Shown here in pieces: positions 17,665 to 25,808 of a stretch of 64,000 bases of DNA. The first letter of the stretch is position 1. Each line of letters opens with the position of its first letter. Source of the DNA: Sutcliffiella sp. FSL R7-0096 (GTDB taxonomy: Bacteria > Bacillota > Bacilli > Bacillales > Bacillaceae_I). The DNA lies in the NCBI RefSeq assembly GCF_038595065.1, contig NZ_CP152003.1, positions 1,530,001 to 1,594,000 of the forward strand, written 5' to 3'. The notes under the pieces were generated by a model that was not told the DNA's origin, made no database searches, and worked only from the letters and a program-made list of their open reading frames with translations. A program made the translations under genes and the position numbers.

Positions 17665-18336
17665 ATGTCAAATGAATTACGGAATGCACAACTGAAACTT
17701 GATTTTGACAAAGGTTTTAGTTTATCTCCAGATCTTAGTGCAGAAGAAGCTTTAGATACACTTTTGAAAGCTATTAGAGATGGAGAAGTAGCTGAGGTGA
17801 AAATCGCCGCAGAGTATAGCGATGGTTTCGAGAAGGATTATCATGATGAAGACGAAGACGAAGACGAAGATGAAGAAGCTGAAGATGTAGTAGAAGCTGA
17901 GGATAATAACAGCGAAGACGACGAAAATGACGAAGACGAAGAAGACGAAGAAGACGAAGAAGACGAAGAAGACGAAGAAGACGAAGAAGACGAAGAAGAC
18001 GAAGAAGACGAAGAAGACGAAGAAGACGAAGAAGACGAAGAAGACGAAGAAGACGAAGAAGACGAAGAAGACGAAGAAGATGAAGAAGACGAAGAAGACG
18101 AAGAAGACGAAGAAGACGAAGAAGACGAAGAAGACGAAGAAGACGAAGAAGACGAAGAAGACGAAGAAGACGAAGAAGACGAAGAAGACGAAGAAGACGA
18201 AGAAGACGAAGAAGACGAAGATGATGAAGAAGACGAAGACGAAGAAGACGAAGAAGACGAAGAAGACGAAGAAGACGAAGAAGACGAAGATGATGAAGAA
18301 GACGAAGATGATGAAGAAGACGAAGAAGAGGAATAG
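17665..18336 (+). CDS. Small conserved domain fused to a long Glu-Glu-Asp repeat tail
   Basis: The product is 223 residues. Residues 1-50 form a domain (LKLDFDKGFSLSPDLSAEEA, then LLKAIRDGEVAEVKIAAEY) shared with the 63-residue protein at 24528 and a pseudogene at 32229. From about residue 56 the protein is almost only Glu and Asp, mainly the tripeptide EED, encoded by a 9-bp tandem repeat. This tail would be disordered, hugely anionic and metal-binding. The start is ATG 17665 after TAGGAGTGAG. Context (coat kinases and glycosyltransferases) suggests a spore surface or coat-matrix protein. Repeat-length variation would keep frame. Confidence 0.75.
   Translation: MSNELRNAQLKLDFDKGFSLSPDLSAEEALDTLLKAIRDGEVAEVKIAAEYSDGFEKDYHDEDEDEDEDEEAEDVVEAEDNNSEDDENDEDEEDEEDEEDEEDEEDEEDEEDEEDEEDEEDEEDEEDEEDEEDEEDEEDEEDEEDEEDEEDEEDEEDEEDEEDEEDEEDEEDEEDEEDEEDEEDEDDEEDEDEEDEEDEEDEEDEEDEDDEEDEDDEEDEEEE
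17931..18331 (+). repeat. 9-bp tandem repeat (GAAGAAGAC)n encoding Glu-Glu-Asp
   Basis: About 400 bases of near-perfect GAAGAAGAC units, interrupted by a few GAT/GATGAT variants near 18080, 18220-18240 and 18290-18318. The unit is a multiple of three, so gain or loss alters only tail length. Both strands are open in several frames, which creates spurious long frames (poly-Ser, Leu-Arg-Leu, Thr-Lys-Lys). Confidence 0.95.
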
Positions 18337-18349
18337 AGTAATACAAAAT

Positions 18350-18388
18350 AAGTGCCGGAATCCATTAAAAGGGAATCTGGCACTTTTC
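18350..18388. terminator. Bidirectional terminator between convergent genes
   Basis: A 14-bp stem AAGTGCCGGAATCC / GGAATCTGGCACTT (one mismatch) with AT-rich flanks on both sides. Confidence 0.8.
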
Positions 18389-18401
18389 TGTATGATCCAA
18401 A

Positions 18402-19538
18402 CTAGAGGAAAGCATTCTCATATACAGACATAAGGCGATCGGCTACGTGTTTGAAAGTGAAGTTGACCTCAATGAATTTTCTTCCATTATGGCACATCCA
18501 TCCACAAATTTCCGGCTCTTTGAGTACATAATTAATGACATTTGCAAAAGCGGAGGGATTGCTGTAATCGTCTATTATAAGCCCATTAAAGTTATGGAGG
18601 ACCACTTCTGCATTTCCCCCCCGGTTGGTTGTAATCAAAGGGATTCCGGCTGCCATTGCTTCATAGTGCACTCTTGCTAATGGTTCATTCCATTGTGAGC
18701 TGCATACAAACACATCTCCTGAGATAAAGGCTTCATGAATCAAATTTGCAGGAATGTATTTTGTGAATATCACTTTATCCTTTAACTTCTGTGCTAATTT
18801 GTATAGCGTATGCACATATCGATTCATTCCATCATCACTGAACCATTTCCCTCCAACTACCAGCAGAACAAGATTTTCGTGTTTTTTTTCTAATCTTTGC
18901 ATAGCCTGGATTAGGAGGTGCGGGCCTTTTGTTTTACTCAAACGTCCAACAAAAAGTATGACTTTTTTATCGTCAAGATTGTACCTCTTACGGAAACTAC
19001 TCCTCAGCTGATGCCATTCCTTACTTTTTATTAATGGATAGGAAGATAAATCAACACCGGAGTACACCACTCTTATTTTCTCTTCTGCTTCGGGGAACCG
19101 TTTGATAATCGTTTGTTTAATATAGTTACTGACCGTCGTAATGGCACTAACGACCTCCACCACTTCTTTCCCTTCAGCTTCAGCAAGTTTTTTTTCCGAA
19201 AACATATCATTGTGTAGACTTAAGATAAATTTACTTTCAGGGGCAGATTGTTTATATAAAAGGACATTCTTTGGTCTGTTACATACATGAATCACATCAA
19301 ATTGATGATGAATCAGTTCGTTGGCCACGTGGAACCGATACTCTTCCCGTGGAAAGCGGATATATTGGACACCATTTTCTTCTTCACGATCTGGAAGTTC
19401 TGGATCAGAGACAGAAAAAATGGTCAAGTTATAAGTCTTTGAAAGATAAGGGGTTACCCCATCGATCATCATTTGAATGGCCCCTCCTTTTATCGAGGGG
19501 GCCGGAAGCTTCTCTGTACAAATAATGGCTAATTTCAT
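18402..19538 (-). CDS. ytcC: GT4 glycosyltransferase, YtcC/CotSA type
   Basis: The product is 378 residues, a close relative of the CotSA-like protein at 14893 (shared MKLAIICTEKLPAPSIKGGA, VILFVGRLSKTKGPHLLIQA, WNEPLARVHYEAMAAGIPLI). Donor-site Glu residues are intact. It is the last gene of a three-gene operon with an epimerase and a UDP-glucose dehydrogenase, overlapping the former by four bases, which reproduces the sigma-K-dependent ytcABC operon of B. subtilis. It probably builds a spore coat/crust polysaccharide from a UDP-sugar made by its operon partners. Confidence 0.82.
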   Translation of the reverse strand: MKLAIICTEKLPAPSIKGGAIQMMIDGVTPYLSKTYNLTIFSVSDPELPDREEENGVQYIRFPREEYRFHVANELIHHQFDVIHVCNRPKNVLLYKQSAPESKFILSLHNDMFSEKKLAEAEGKEVVEVVSAITTVSNYIKQTIIKRFPEAEEKIRVVYSGVDLSSYPLIKSKEWHQLRSSFRKRYNLDDKKVILFVGRLSKTKGPHLLIQAMQRLEKKHENLVLLVVGGKWFSDDGMNRYVHTLYKLAQKLKDKVIFTKYIPANLIHEAFISGDVFVCSSQWNEPLARVHYEAMAAGIPLITTNRGGNAEVVLHNFNGLIIDDYSNPSAFANVINYVLKEPEICGWMCHNGRKFIEVNFTFKHVADRLMSVYENAFL

Positions 19539-20491
19539 GTCAACACTTCTCCATATAAGTCCTTCAAATAATGGTATTCCCTTTCCAGTCCATCGGTTAA
19601 GGAGGTTAAAGGGGAATAATTAAGCAGTTTCTCGGCTTTTCCAATATCGGCCCATGTGTGTTTTGGCTCACCTTTTACCGTATCAGAAAAAGAGAGAGAA
19701 GCTTTTTTTCCTGTAATATGTTCTAATAATGCGATGATTTCCAGTACAGTTGCTCTTTCTTTGCCACCAATATTAATAGTTTCACCAATTGCATCATCCG
19801 ATGTTAATGCCGCTTTCGTTGCTGTCACACAATCATCGATATAGGTAAAATCCCTCGACTGCAACCCATCTCCAAAAACAGTGATTGGCTGGTTCGTCAG
19901 TAGTTGTTTGATGAAGCGATGGAAGGCCATGTCAGGTCGCTGTCTAGGTCCATAAACGGTAAAGTAGCGCAATATGACAAGAGGAAGCCCAAAGCTTTTT
20001 GAATAAACTCTACATAAGTGCTCCCCGGAAAGCTTTGTTATGCCATAGGGGGACAATGGTTCTGTAAATGCTCTTTCTGAAACCTTCCCAGCTTTTTCTC
20101 CATATACCGAGGAGGTGGATATATAGATGAATCGCTTAATGTTGTAATCTTTCGCCGCTTCCAAAAGGCGTTGTGTCATAAGGATGTTATGGTTCACGTA
20201 AGGGGTAAATTCTTCTCCCCAGCTCGTTCTCACTCCAGGTATTGCGGCCAGGTGATAAATGACATCCACCCCATTTAACAGTTGATGAAGGTCACAGTGT
20301 ACTAGATTCAAATCTTGAAAGGTGAAGAAAGGGTGTTTTCTTAAGGCATGAATATTCTTCTTTTTGATGGATGGTGGTGTAGGGCCGATGAAGGTATCCA
20401 CTCCGATTACTTCGCAGGTTGGCTCCATTAGAAGTTTTTCACATAGATGGGAGCCTATAAAACCTGCAGCTCCCGTAACTAAAACTTTCAT
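19535..20491 (-). CDS. ytcB: NAD-dependent sugar epimerase/dehydratase (YtcB-like)
   Basis: A 318-residue extended short-chain dehydrogenase. The NAD-binding motif VTGAAGFIGSHLCEKL is at the N-terminus, the Ser/Thr-Tyr-x3-Lys catalytic set is in STSSVYGEKA...SPYGITKLSGEHL, and RYFTVYGPRQRPDMA marks UDP-sugar epimerases of the UDP-glucuronate 4-epimerase / GalE group. It lies between ytcA-like and ytcC-like genes with four-base overlaps on both sides. The likely reaction is epimerisation of the UDP-glucuronate made by the dehydrogenase, by analogy with YtcB; the exact sugar is not provable from sequence. Confidence 0.82.
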   Translation of the reverse strand: MKVLVTGAAGFIGSHLCEKLLMEPTCEVIGVDTFIGPTPPSIKKKNIHALRKHPFFTFQDLNLVHCDLHQLLNGVDVIYHLAAIPGVRTSWGEEFTPYVNHNILMTQRLLEAAKDYNIKRFIYISTSSVYGEKAGKVSERAFTEPLSPYGITKLSGEHLCRVYSKSFGLPLVILRYFTVYGPRQRPDMAFHRFIKQLLTNQPITVFGDGLQSRDFTYIDDCVTATKAALTSDDAIGETINIGGKERATVLEIIALLEHITGKKASLSFSDTVKGEPKHTWADIGKAEKLLNYSPLTSLTDGLEREYHYLKDLYGEVLT

Positions 20492-21777
20492 CCACGTCCA
20501 ACCCCTTTATAGTTCAGTCCATATCCCAATACTTCCTCCTTATTCATACAGTTTCTGCCGTCGAGGATTAAATTACCCTTGAGATGTGCTTTCACATGCT
20601 TCAGGTCTAGTTGACATATCTCCGGCCAATCTGTGGCTATGATGACCGCTTCTGAATCAATATAGGATGATTTTAGTGATTTATGTTGTGTGGCTAAATG
20701 ACGCAAATCAGCCGGTAAAAAGGCCTTAGGATCATAGGCATGAACGTCGGCTCCCAGGGAATGCAGCTGTTGAATAAGTGCTATCGCAGGGGAATGCCTT
20801 GTATCATCTGTATTCGGTTTAAACGCTATTCCAAGGACAGTCACTTTTTTATCCCGGATAGAAGGAAGGTCTTCCTGTAATTTTTTTATATAGCAATCCA
20901 GTTGGCTGGAATTTACTTCATGCACTGCATCCAAAATGGGGGTGCTGACCAATTTGGCAACGGCAATATGCTGTAATGCTTGTAAATCCTTCGGAAAACA
21001 AGATCCACCGTATCCTATTCCAGCCTGAAGAAAAAGTGGGCCAATCCTTGGATCCGCTCCCATGCCTTTTGCAACATCCGTGACATCCGCCTCATATAAG
21101 TCACAAATTCGGGATATTTCGTTGATGAATGAAATTTTAGTGGCAAGAAAGGCATTAGATGCATATTTGATCATTTCTGCTCCATTCCAGCTTGTAACGA
21201 TAAATGGGGCGCTTAAAGGTTGATAGATCTCCTTTGCTATCGCTTCGGAGCGTTTATCATCATCTGCTATCCCTACGATCGTTCTATCTGGATGGAACAT
21301 ATCTTTTATTGCAGAGCCCTCCCGCAAAAATTCAGGGTTTGACACGATGTTATACAGGGAAGGGGATACTCCCTTTGCCAGCAGAAAATGGTGCATTTTT
21401 TGATTTGTCCCAGGTGGCACGGTACTTTTAATAAAGATAGCTTTATAACTATGAAGATATTGTGCAATGGTTGTGAAGACAGAATAAAGAAAACTTAAAT
21501 CAGGGCTTCTGTCTATTAAACTAGGAGTTCCGACTGTCACAAAGATGGCGGTACAACTCTGAATGGCATCGGGTAGATTTGTTGAAAAAGTAATTTTTTC
21601 GTTATTTTTACAGATTAATTCCTTTAATTGCGGTTCGTAAATGGGGACATTCCCTTCTTGAAGCTTTTGAATTTTATCTGAATTGATATCCACACAATGA
21701 ACACGATGTCCGAATTCCGCCAGTACGGCAGAGGTGGTGAGCCCTACATAACCGGCTCCTATAATGCATATGTTCAA
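20488..21777 (-). CDS. ytcA: UDP-glucose 6-dehydrogenase (YtcA/TuaD type)
   Basis: The product is 429 residues. It oxidises UDP-glucose to UDP-glucuronate with two NAD. The N-terminal Rossmann motif is GAGYVGLTTSAVLAEFGH, the catalytic cysteine lies in GYGGSCFPKDLQAL near residue 260, and the C-terminal UDP-binding domain has VTVLGIAFKPNTDDTRHSPA. Length is typical. It is first in the ytcABC-like operon, and the divergent UTP-glucose-1-phosphate uridylyltransferase supplies its substrate. Family assignment is firm; the choice of ytcA over tuaD rests on operon context. Confidence 0.87.
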   Translation of the reverse strand: MNICIIGAGYVGLTTSAVLAEFGHRVHCVDINSDKIQKLQEGNVPIYEPQLKELICKNNEKITFSTNLPDAIQSCTAIFVTVGTPSLIDRSPDLSFLYSVFTTIAQYLHSYKAIFIKSTVPPGTNQKMHHFLLAKGVSPSLYNIVSNPEFLREGSAIKDMFHPDRTIVGIADDDKRSEAIAKEIYQPLSAPFIVTSWNGAEMIKYASNAFLATKISFINEISRICDLYEADVTDVAKGMGADPRIGPLFLQAGIGYGGSCFPKDLQALQHIAVAKLVSTPILDAVHEVNSSQLDCYIKKLQEDLPSIRDKKVTVLGIAFKPNTDDTRHSPAIALIQQLHSLGADVHAYDPKAFLPADLRHLATQHKSLKSSYIDSEAVIIATDWPEICQLDLKHVKAHLKGNLILDGRNCMNKEEVLGYGLNYKGVGRG

Positions 21778-21982
21778 GGCTTACACTCCTTTTGGGTTTA
21801 ACCAATATAAAACCAGGCAATTTCTCTTACTATACTATTACAGGACAAAGACGGATTGTGACGAATATACCGCCCAAATAGAATGAGGGAATATGAGTAT
21901 AACGCCCTTTTTCCATAAGACAACATTCTGGTCTATTAATCATGAATACGATATGAAAAAGACGGGAAATGAGGGGTTTAGT

Positions 21983-22801
21983 GTGGTTAAAAAAGCGATA
22001 ATACCAGCAGCAGGCTACGGGACACGGGGCTTACCCATCACTAAGGTACTACCAAAAGAGATGTTTCCGGTAGGTTTAAAGCCTGCTATCCACTATGTGG
22101 TGGAGGAAGCTATCGAAGCCGGCATTGAACAAATATTGATGATTGTATCAAAAAAGAAAAACATGATTGTCGATTATTTTGATGAATCATTAGAGCTTGA
22201 GGCATTTCTGGAGAGGGAAAATAAACATCATCTTATAGACATCCTTCCAGTTCCCCCAATACCGATTCATTATATCCGCCAACCATATGCTAAAGGGCTG
22301 GGAGATGCAATAAGGCTTGGTAAGCATTTCATTGGAGATGAACCATTTGCTGTCCTTTTGCCTGATGATATTATGCTTTCAAATAAGGAGCCAGCGTTAA
22401 AACAGCTTGTAAACCAGTACAATAAATTTAATAAATCAATCATTGGGATAAAAGAGGTAGAGGAATCAAAATTGAAGCATTACGGTGTGATAAGTGGTTT
22501 GGAAAAGGGAAAAGGATTATTTAAATTGGATGATATAGTAGAAAAACCAAGTAAGAATGCGCCTTCCAATTATGCAGTGATTGGGAGATATGTTTTTTCT
22601 CCTGCGATTCTTTCAATATTAGATCAAAAACAACAACCTTCAGCAGGTGGAGAGCTACAGCTAACTGATGCAATCAAAGATTTATTATCACAAGAAGAAT
22701 GTTTTGGAAAAGTTGTTGACGGTGAGCGGTTTGATATTGGTATTTATGAGGAGTATTTAAACTTAGTCAATACTCTCCAGCAAGTAAAGAAAAAGAAGTA
22801 A
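21983..22801 (+). CDS. ytdA: UTP-glucose-1-phosphate uridylyltransferase (YtdA/GtaB type)
   Basis: The product is about 272 residues, from GTG at 21983 (GAGGGG upstream; the in-frame extension to 21893 has no such site). It makes UDP-glucose. The nucleotide-binding signature AAGYGTRGLPITKVLPKEM is at the N-terminus, followed by KPAIHYVVEEAIEAGIEQIL, VLLPDDI and IVEKPSKNAPSNYAVIGRY. It is divergent from the ytcABC-like operon, so its product would feed UDP-glucuronate synthesis. A decayed second copy lies at 30987-31714. B. subtilis ytdA sits beside ytcABC, which supports the symbol. Confidence 0.87.
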   Translation: MVKKAIIPAAGYGTRGLPITKVLPKEMFPVGLKPAIHYVVEEAIEAGIEQILMIVSKKKNMIVDYFDESLELEAFLERENKHHLIDILPVPPIPIHYIRQPYAKGLGDAIRLGKHFIGDEPFAVLLPDDIMLSNKEPALKQLVNQYNKFNKSIIGIKEVEESKLKHYGVISGLEKGKGLFKLDDIVEKPSKNAPSNYAVIGRYVFSPAILSILDQKQQPSAGGELQLTDAIKDLLSQEECFGKVVDGERFDIGIYEEYLNLVNTLQQVKKKK

Positions 22802-22802
22802 A

Positions 22803-22827
22803 GATGTCAGGTCATTTCTGACATTTT
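22803..22827 (+). terminator. Weak terminator after ytdA-like gene
   Basis: Stem ATGTCAG / CTGACAT followed by TTTTGTT. It is conserved in the decayed copy at about 31716. The remaining bases to 23004 hold a second small palindrome (GGGCTATAGCCC) and no gene. Confidence 0.5.
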
Positions 22828-23004
22828 GTTCTGAAATAAAATGGGACGGGCTATAGCCCCTCTTATGTGATTACATACTTTGATAGAGTTGCCTCGGGCA
22901 CAATACTTCTAATTAATCTCTAAAAATAGACTGCGAACTCCCCATTCACCCAATCCCTCCTCCCAAATCTAGCATATTCTATAGCATAAGGAGGGAATAA
23001 TCAA

Positions 23005-24429
23005 ATGAAATTGATAGTATTAGACCCTGGACATGGTGGACAGGATCCGGGGGCTGTATTTCAGCGGCTCCAAGAAAAAGTAGTAAACTTAGATATTGCC
23101 AAACGTGTGAGAGCATATATGGAGAAAGAATATGAAGTGAAGGTGTTGATGACAAGAGAGGGAGATTCCACTGTCAGCTTGGAAGCAAGAACTAATCTCG
23201 CTAACTCAGTAAAAGGGGACTTCTTCTGCTCCATACATCATAATGCTGGTGGAGGGACGGGTTTTGAAAGTTATCGGTTCAATGGTACAAATACCTTTTC
23301 TAGTAAATCAAAAACTTTTCAAGAAATCATTCATAGGGAAGTCATTAATGTAGTTACTGGGAAATACAATAGAAGAGATAGAGGGATCAAAGCGGCGAAC
23401 TTTCATGTGTTAAGAGAAACATCCATGCCGTCTGTCCTATTGGAAATCCTGTTTCTGGATACAACCGAGGATCGTGCACTCATCCAGCATGAAAGCTTCA
23501 AGGAGGATGTGGCGGCAGCAATCGGGGAAGGAATCGCAAAAGCTTTGGCCCTGCCAAGGAAGGTGACCACCAATTTGTATAAAGTCATTGCAGGTTCTTT
23601 TAAGGATAGAAAAAACGCAGAAGCAAGATTGGGATTTTTGCAACAAAAAGGAATCAGTGCTTTTGTTGTAACGACGAAACTGAATGGCGCACCATATTTT
23701 CGCGTGCAAGCGGGTGCATTTAAAGAAAGGGAAAATGCGGAAAAACTTGTAGAATCAATCAAGAAGCTTAGAACAGAAGCGTTTATACTTGTCGAAGCTA
23801 CCATGCCGTCAGCACCTGTGCCAACACCTGAACCGACTCCCGCTCCACCCACTCCCCCTCAACCTGATCCAGAGCCGAATGGTGTATCCATTGAAGGGCA
23901 GTCGGTAATGAAAGCAGAAGAACTTGATGCCTTCGTGAAGACCATCAACCCCAATGCCCCATTACTTGGTGATTACTATATTGAACTGGGAAAAGCCTAC
24001 AATATTCGTGGTGATATAGCGTTCGCCCAAGCCATCCATGAAACAAACTATTTCCGATTTACAGGGGTTGTAAAGCGAGACCAAAACAACTTTGCAGGAA
24101 TCGGGGCTACAGGGGGGGAAGTGAGAGGAGCAACATTCCCCACTAAGGAAGAGGGTGTACTCGCTCATCTTCAGCATCTTTATGCCTATGCGAACCGTAA
24201 GCCTTTGCCTCCGACCTATCCAAAGGTAGACCCGCGCTTTGACCTTGTAACAAGAGGAATTGCTCCCGGCTGGTTTGACCTGAACGGTCGCTGGGCAGTA
24301 CCTGGTAACCAGTATGGCCAGCTTATTTTGAAAATTTATGAAAGAATGCTAGAAGAGACCATCACCGTTAAGCAAGAGGAATTGGAAAAGATGAGAGACG
24401 TGCTGGTGGAAGTAAGAAGCTATCAATAA
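23005..24429 (+). CDS. N-acetylmuramoyl-L-alanine amidase with SPOR and glucosaminidase domains
   Basis: The product is 474 residues in four parts. Residues 1-175 are an Amidase_3 domain (VLDPGHGGQDPGA with zinc His, SIHHNAGGGTG, and the catalytic Glu in SVLLEILFLD). Residues about 185-262 are two SPOR-type repeats (YKVIAGSFKDRKNAEARL, FRVQAGAFKERENAEKL). A Pro-rich linker of about 25 residues follows, then a glucosaminidase domain (about 305-450; AQAIHETNYFRFTG with catalytic Glu). No signal peptide is visible, so it may act in the mother cell or after lysis. A fragmentary copy is at 31880-32133. Confidence 0.85.
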   Translation: MKLIVLDPGHGGQDPGAVFQRLQEKVVNLDIAKRVRAYMEKEYEVKVLMTREGDSTVSLEARTNLANSVKGDFFCSIHHNAGGGTGFESYRFNGTNTFSSKSKTFQEIIHREVINVVTGKYNRRDRGIKAANFHVLRETSMPSVLLEILFLDTTEDRALIQHESFKEDVAAAIGEGIAKALALPRKVTTNLYKVIAGSFKDRKNAEARLGFLQQKGISAFVVTTKLNGAPYFRVQAGAFKERENAEKLVESIKKLRTEAFILVEATMPSAPVPTPEPTPAPPTPPQPDPEPNGVSIEGQSVMKAEELDAFVKTINPNAPLLGDYYIELGKAYNIRGDIAFAQAIHETNYFRFTGVVKRDQNNFAGIGATGGEVRGATFPTKEEGVLAHLQHLYAYANRKPLPPTYPKVDPRFDLVTRGIAPGWFDLNGRWAVPGNQYGQLILKIYERMLEETITVKQEELEKMRDVLVEVRSYQ

Positions 24430-24527
24430 ATCTTTCTGTTACTTTCCAATCTTATAAATCACTCATGAAATGTCTACTTGCATGCATATGTATTTACGAA
24501 AGCAAAAAATTCAGGAGCGTGATATAT

Positions 24528-24719
24528 ATGTCCAATGAAGTGTCCCATGCGGACTTAAAGGTGAAGTTTAAAAGCGGATTCACCCTTTCCCCGGAACTGA
24601 GTTTAGAAGAAGCGTTGAATGAAGTGTTAAAAGCAGTTAAGAGCGGAGAGGCCAAAGAGGTTAATATTGCGGTTGAATACTATGATGATGGTTCCGGTGA
24701 TTTGATGGAGGGAGAGTAA
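24528..24719 (+). CDS. 63-residue protein sharing the small domain of the Glu-Asp repeat protein
   Basis: The start is ATG 24528 with CAGGAGCG upstream. The product is 63 residues and matches the first 50 residues of the 17665 protein (LKVKFKSGFTLSPELSLEEA, VLKAVKSGEAKEVNIAVEY), but its acidic tail is only a few residues long (DDGSGDLMEGE). No membrane segment is seen. It has the same order relative to gtaB and amidase genes as a pseudogene at 32229. This looks like a small uncharacterised family of spore-island proteins; function unknown. Confidence 0.65.
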   Translation: MSNEVSHADLKVKFKSGFTLSPELSLEEALNEVLKAVKSGEAKEVNIAVEYYDDGSGDLMEGE

Positions 24720-24767
24720 GAAGATTACCTTGACTCTTTAACAGCTTGCTAATAATAAAATAGAATT

Positions 24768-24796
24768 AAACCGGGGACTTTGCCCCGGTTTTACTT
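24768..24796. terminator. Bidirectional terminator
   Basis: A 9-bp stem AAACCGGGG / CCCCGGTTT with T-rich plus side and A-rich minus lead, between convergent genes. Confidence 0.85.
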
Positions 24797-24806
24797 ATTT
24801 CATTTA

Positions 24807-25808
24807 TTATTCCACTACATTCCAATTAAGAGGAGGGCTCTTTAACCTGAATGACTGGAATAAGTGGTCCAAGCGCATTTTCCAGGTATGATGCTGTAAG
24901 CATTTTTTTTGGCCGGCAAGCGCAATTTTTCTCGCTTCGGCAGGATGTTGGATGTAGTAATCGAGCTTCGTCATAAGATCCTCTTTATCTTTATAGCCTA
25001 TAATTTCTTTATCGTATTCAAAAAAATTCTCCATCTCCTCGAAATACTCCGTCATAATCAAACGCCCCGTTGCTGCAGCTTCAAAGACCCCAACCTTCAC
25101 ATTTGTATAGCCGGCACCTGTGGTAGGGAAATTAATAATGATGTTTGTAGAAAACATCGCTTTAAACCATTCCTCATCATAAACAGGCCCCTCGGTAGGG
25201 ATTGGCCAACCACGTCCAAATATTTTTGCATCAAATCTTTTAAGAAGCTCTTCCGCAATTTCTAAGCGATTTGGCCGGTAATGCCCGATGATGGACACAT
25301 CTGATTTATATTTTTCAACAGGTTTGTGGCTTGTAAAGAAGCGCGAGTCGATGCCAAAAGGCATATAATAAGTGTTATTGAATCCGAGTTTTTTATACTC
25401 TACATAAGATAGGGGAGAGTTTGTAGTGTGTATGTCAAATTCTGATGCGAATTTACTAACAGAAGGAAATACATCAGGGTCACTTAGTGTAACCCCGATA
25501 ACCGTACAGTATTTCTTTAGTTTTTCCATTGTTGATGACTTGAACGTCAGCCCTCCTGCACAGATGAAAATGATATCAGGCTTGAAACCCAGGACTTCAT
25601 CCCTGATCATTTCCCATTTGATAAATACTGGGCCGAATCCACCGTAATTACGATAAGGGTTGGAGATTATTTTTGGCCTTTTAGAAAGATTAATTTCGTG
25701 AATCTTGTGTCCATTTTCTAACAAACCCATATAAATACTCCGGACAATTCCAGTCTGTCCCTCTGTATACCTTCCAATGAAGACAATCTTCAAAGGTCTA
25801 CTCATCAT
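24807..25808 (-). CDS. CgeB-like glycosyltransferase
   Basis: The product is 333 residues. The N-terminal part has a Rossmann-type start (LKIVFIGRYTEGQTGIVRS). The C-terminal part resembles the Glyco_trans_1_2 domain of CgeB-type spore maturation proteins (INFPTTGAGYTNVKVGVFEA, GRLIMTEYFEEMENFF, then EIIGYKDKEDL). It overlaps the end of the pyruvyltransferase gene and is the last of four co-directional genes. CgeB-type proteins glycosylate outermost spore-surface components. Acceptor and donor unknown. Confidence 0.75.
   Translation of the reverse strand: MMSRPLKIVFIGRYTEGQTGIVRSIYMGLLENGHKIHEINLSKRPKIISNPYRNYGGFGPVFIKWEMIRDEVLGFKPDIIFICAGGLTFKSSTMEKLKKYCTVIGVTLSDPDVFPSVSKFASEFDIHTTNSPLSYVEYKKLGFNNTYYMPFGIDSRFFTSHKPVEKYKSDVSIIGHYRPNRLEIAEELLKRFDAKIFGRGWPIPTEGPVYDEEWFKAMFSTNIIINFPTTGAGYTNVKVGVFEAAATGRLIMTEYFEEMENFFEYDKEIIGYKDKEDLMTKLDYYIQHPAEARKIALAGQKKCLQHHTWKMRLDHLFQSFRLKSPPLNWNVVE

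Noticed and set aside
17774-18433. Long open frames of poly-Ser, Leu-Arg-Leu and Thr-Lys-Lys across the EED repeat
   Set aside because: They are other-frame readings of the GAAGAAGAC repeat; none has a ribosome binding site, and the EED frame has a conserved domain and proper start.
22990-23004. Riboswitch upstream of the amidase gene
   Set aside because: Only a ribosome binding site and short palindromes are visible; no conserved aptamer pattern recognised.
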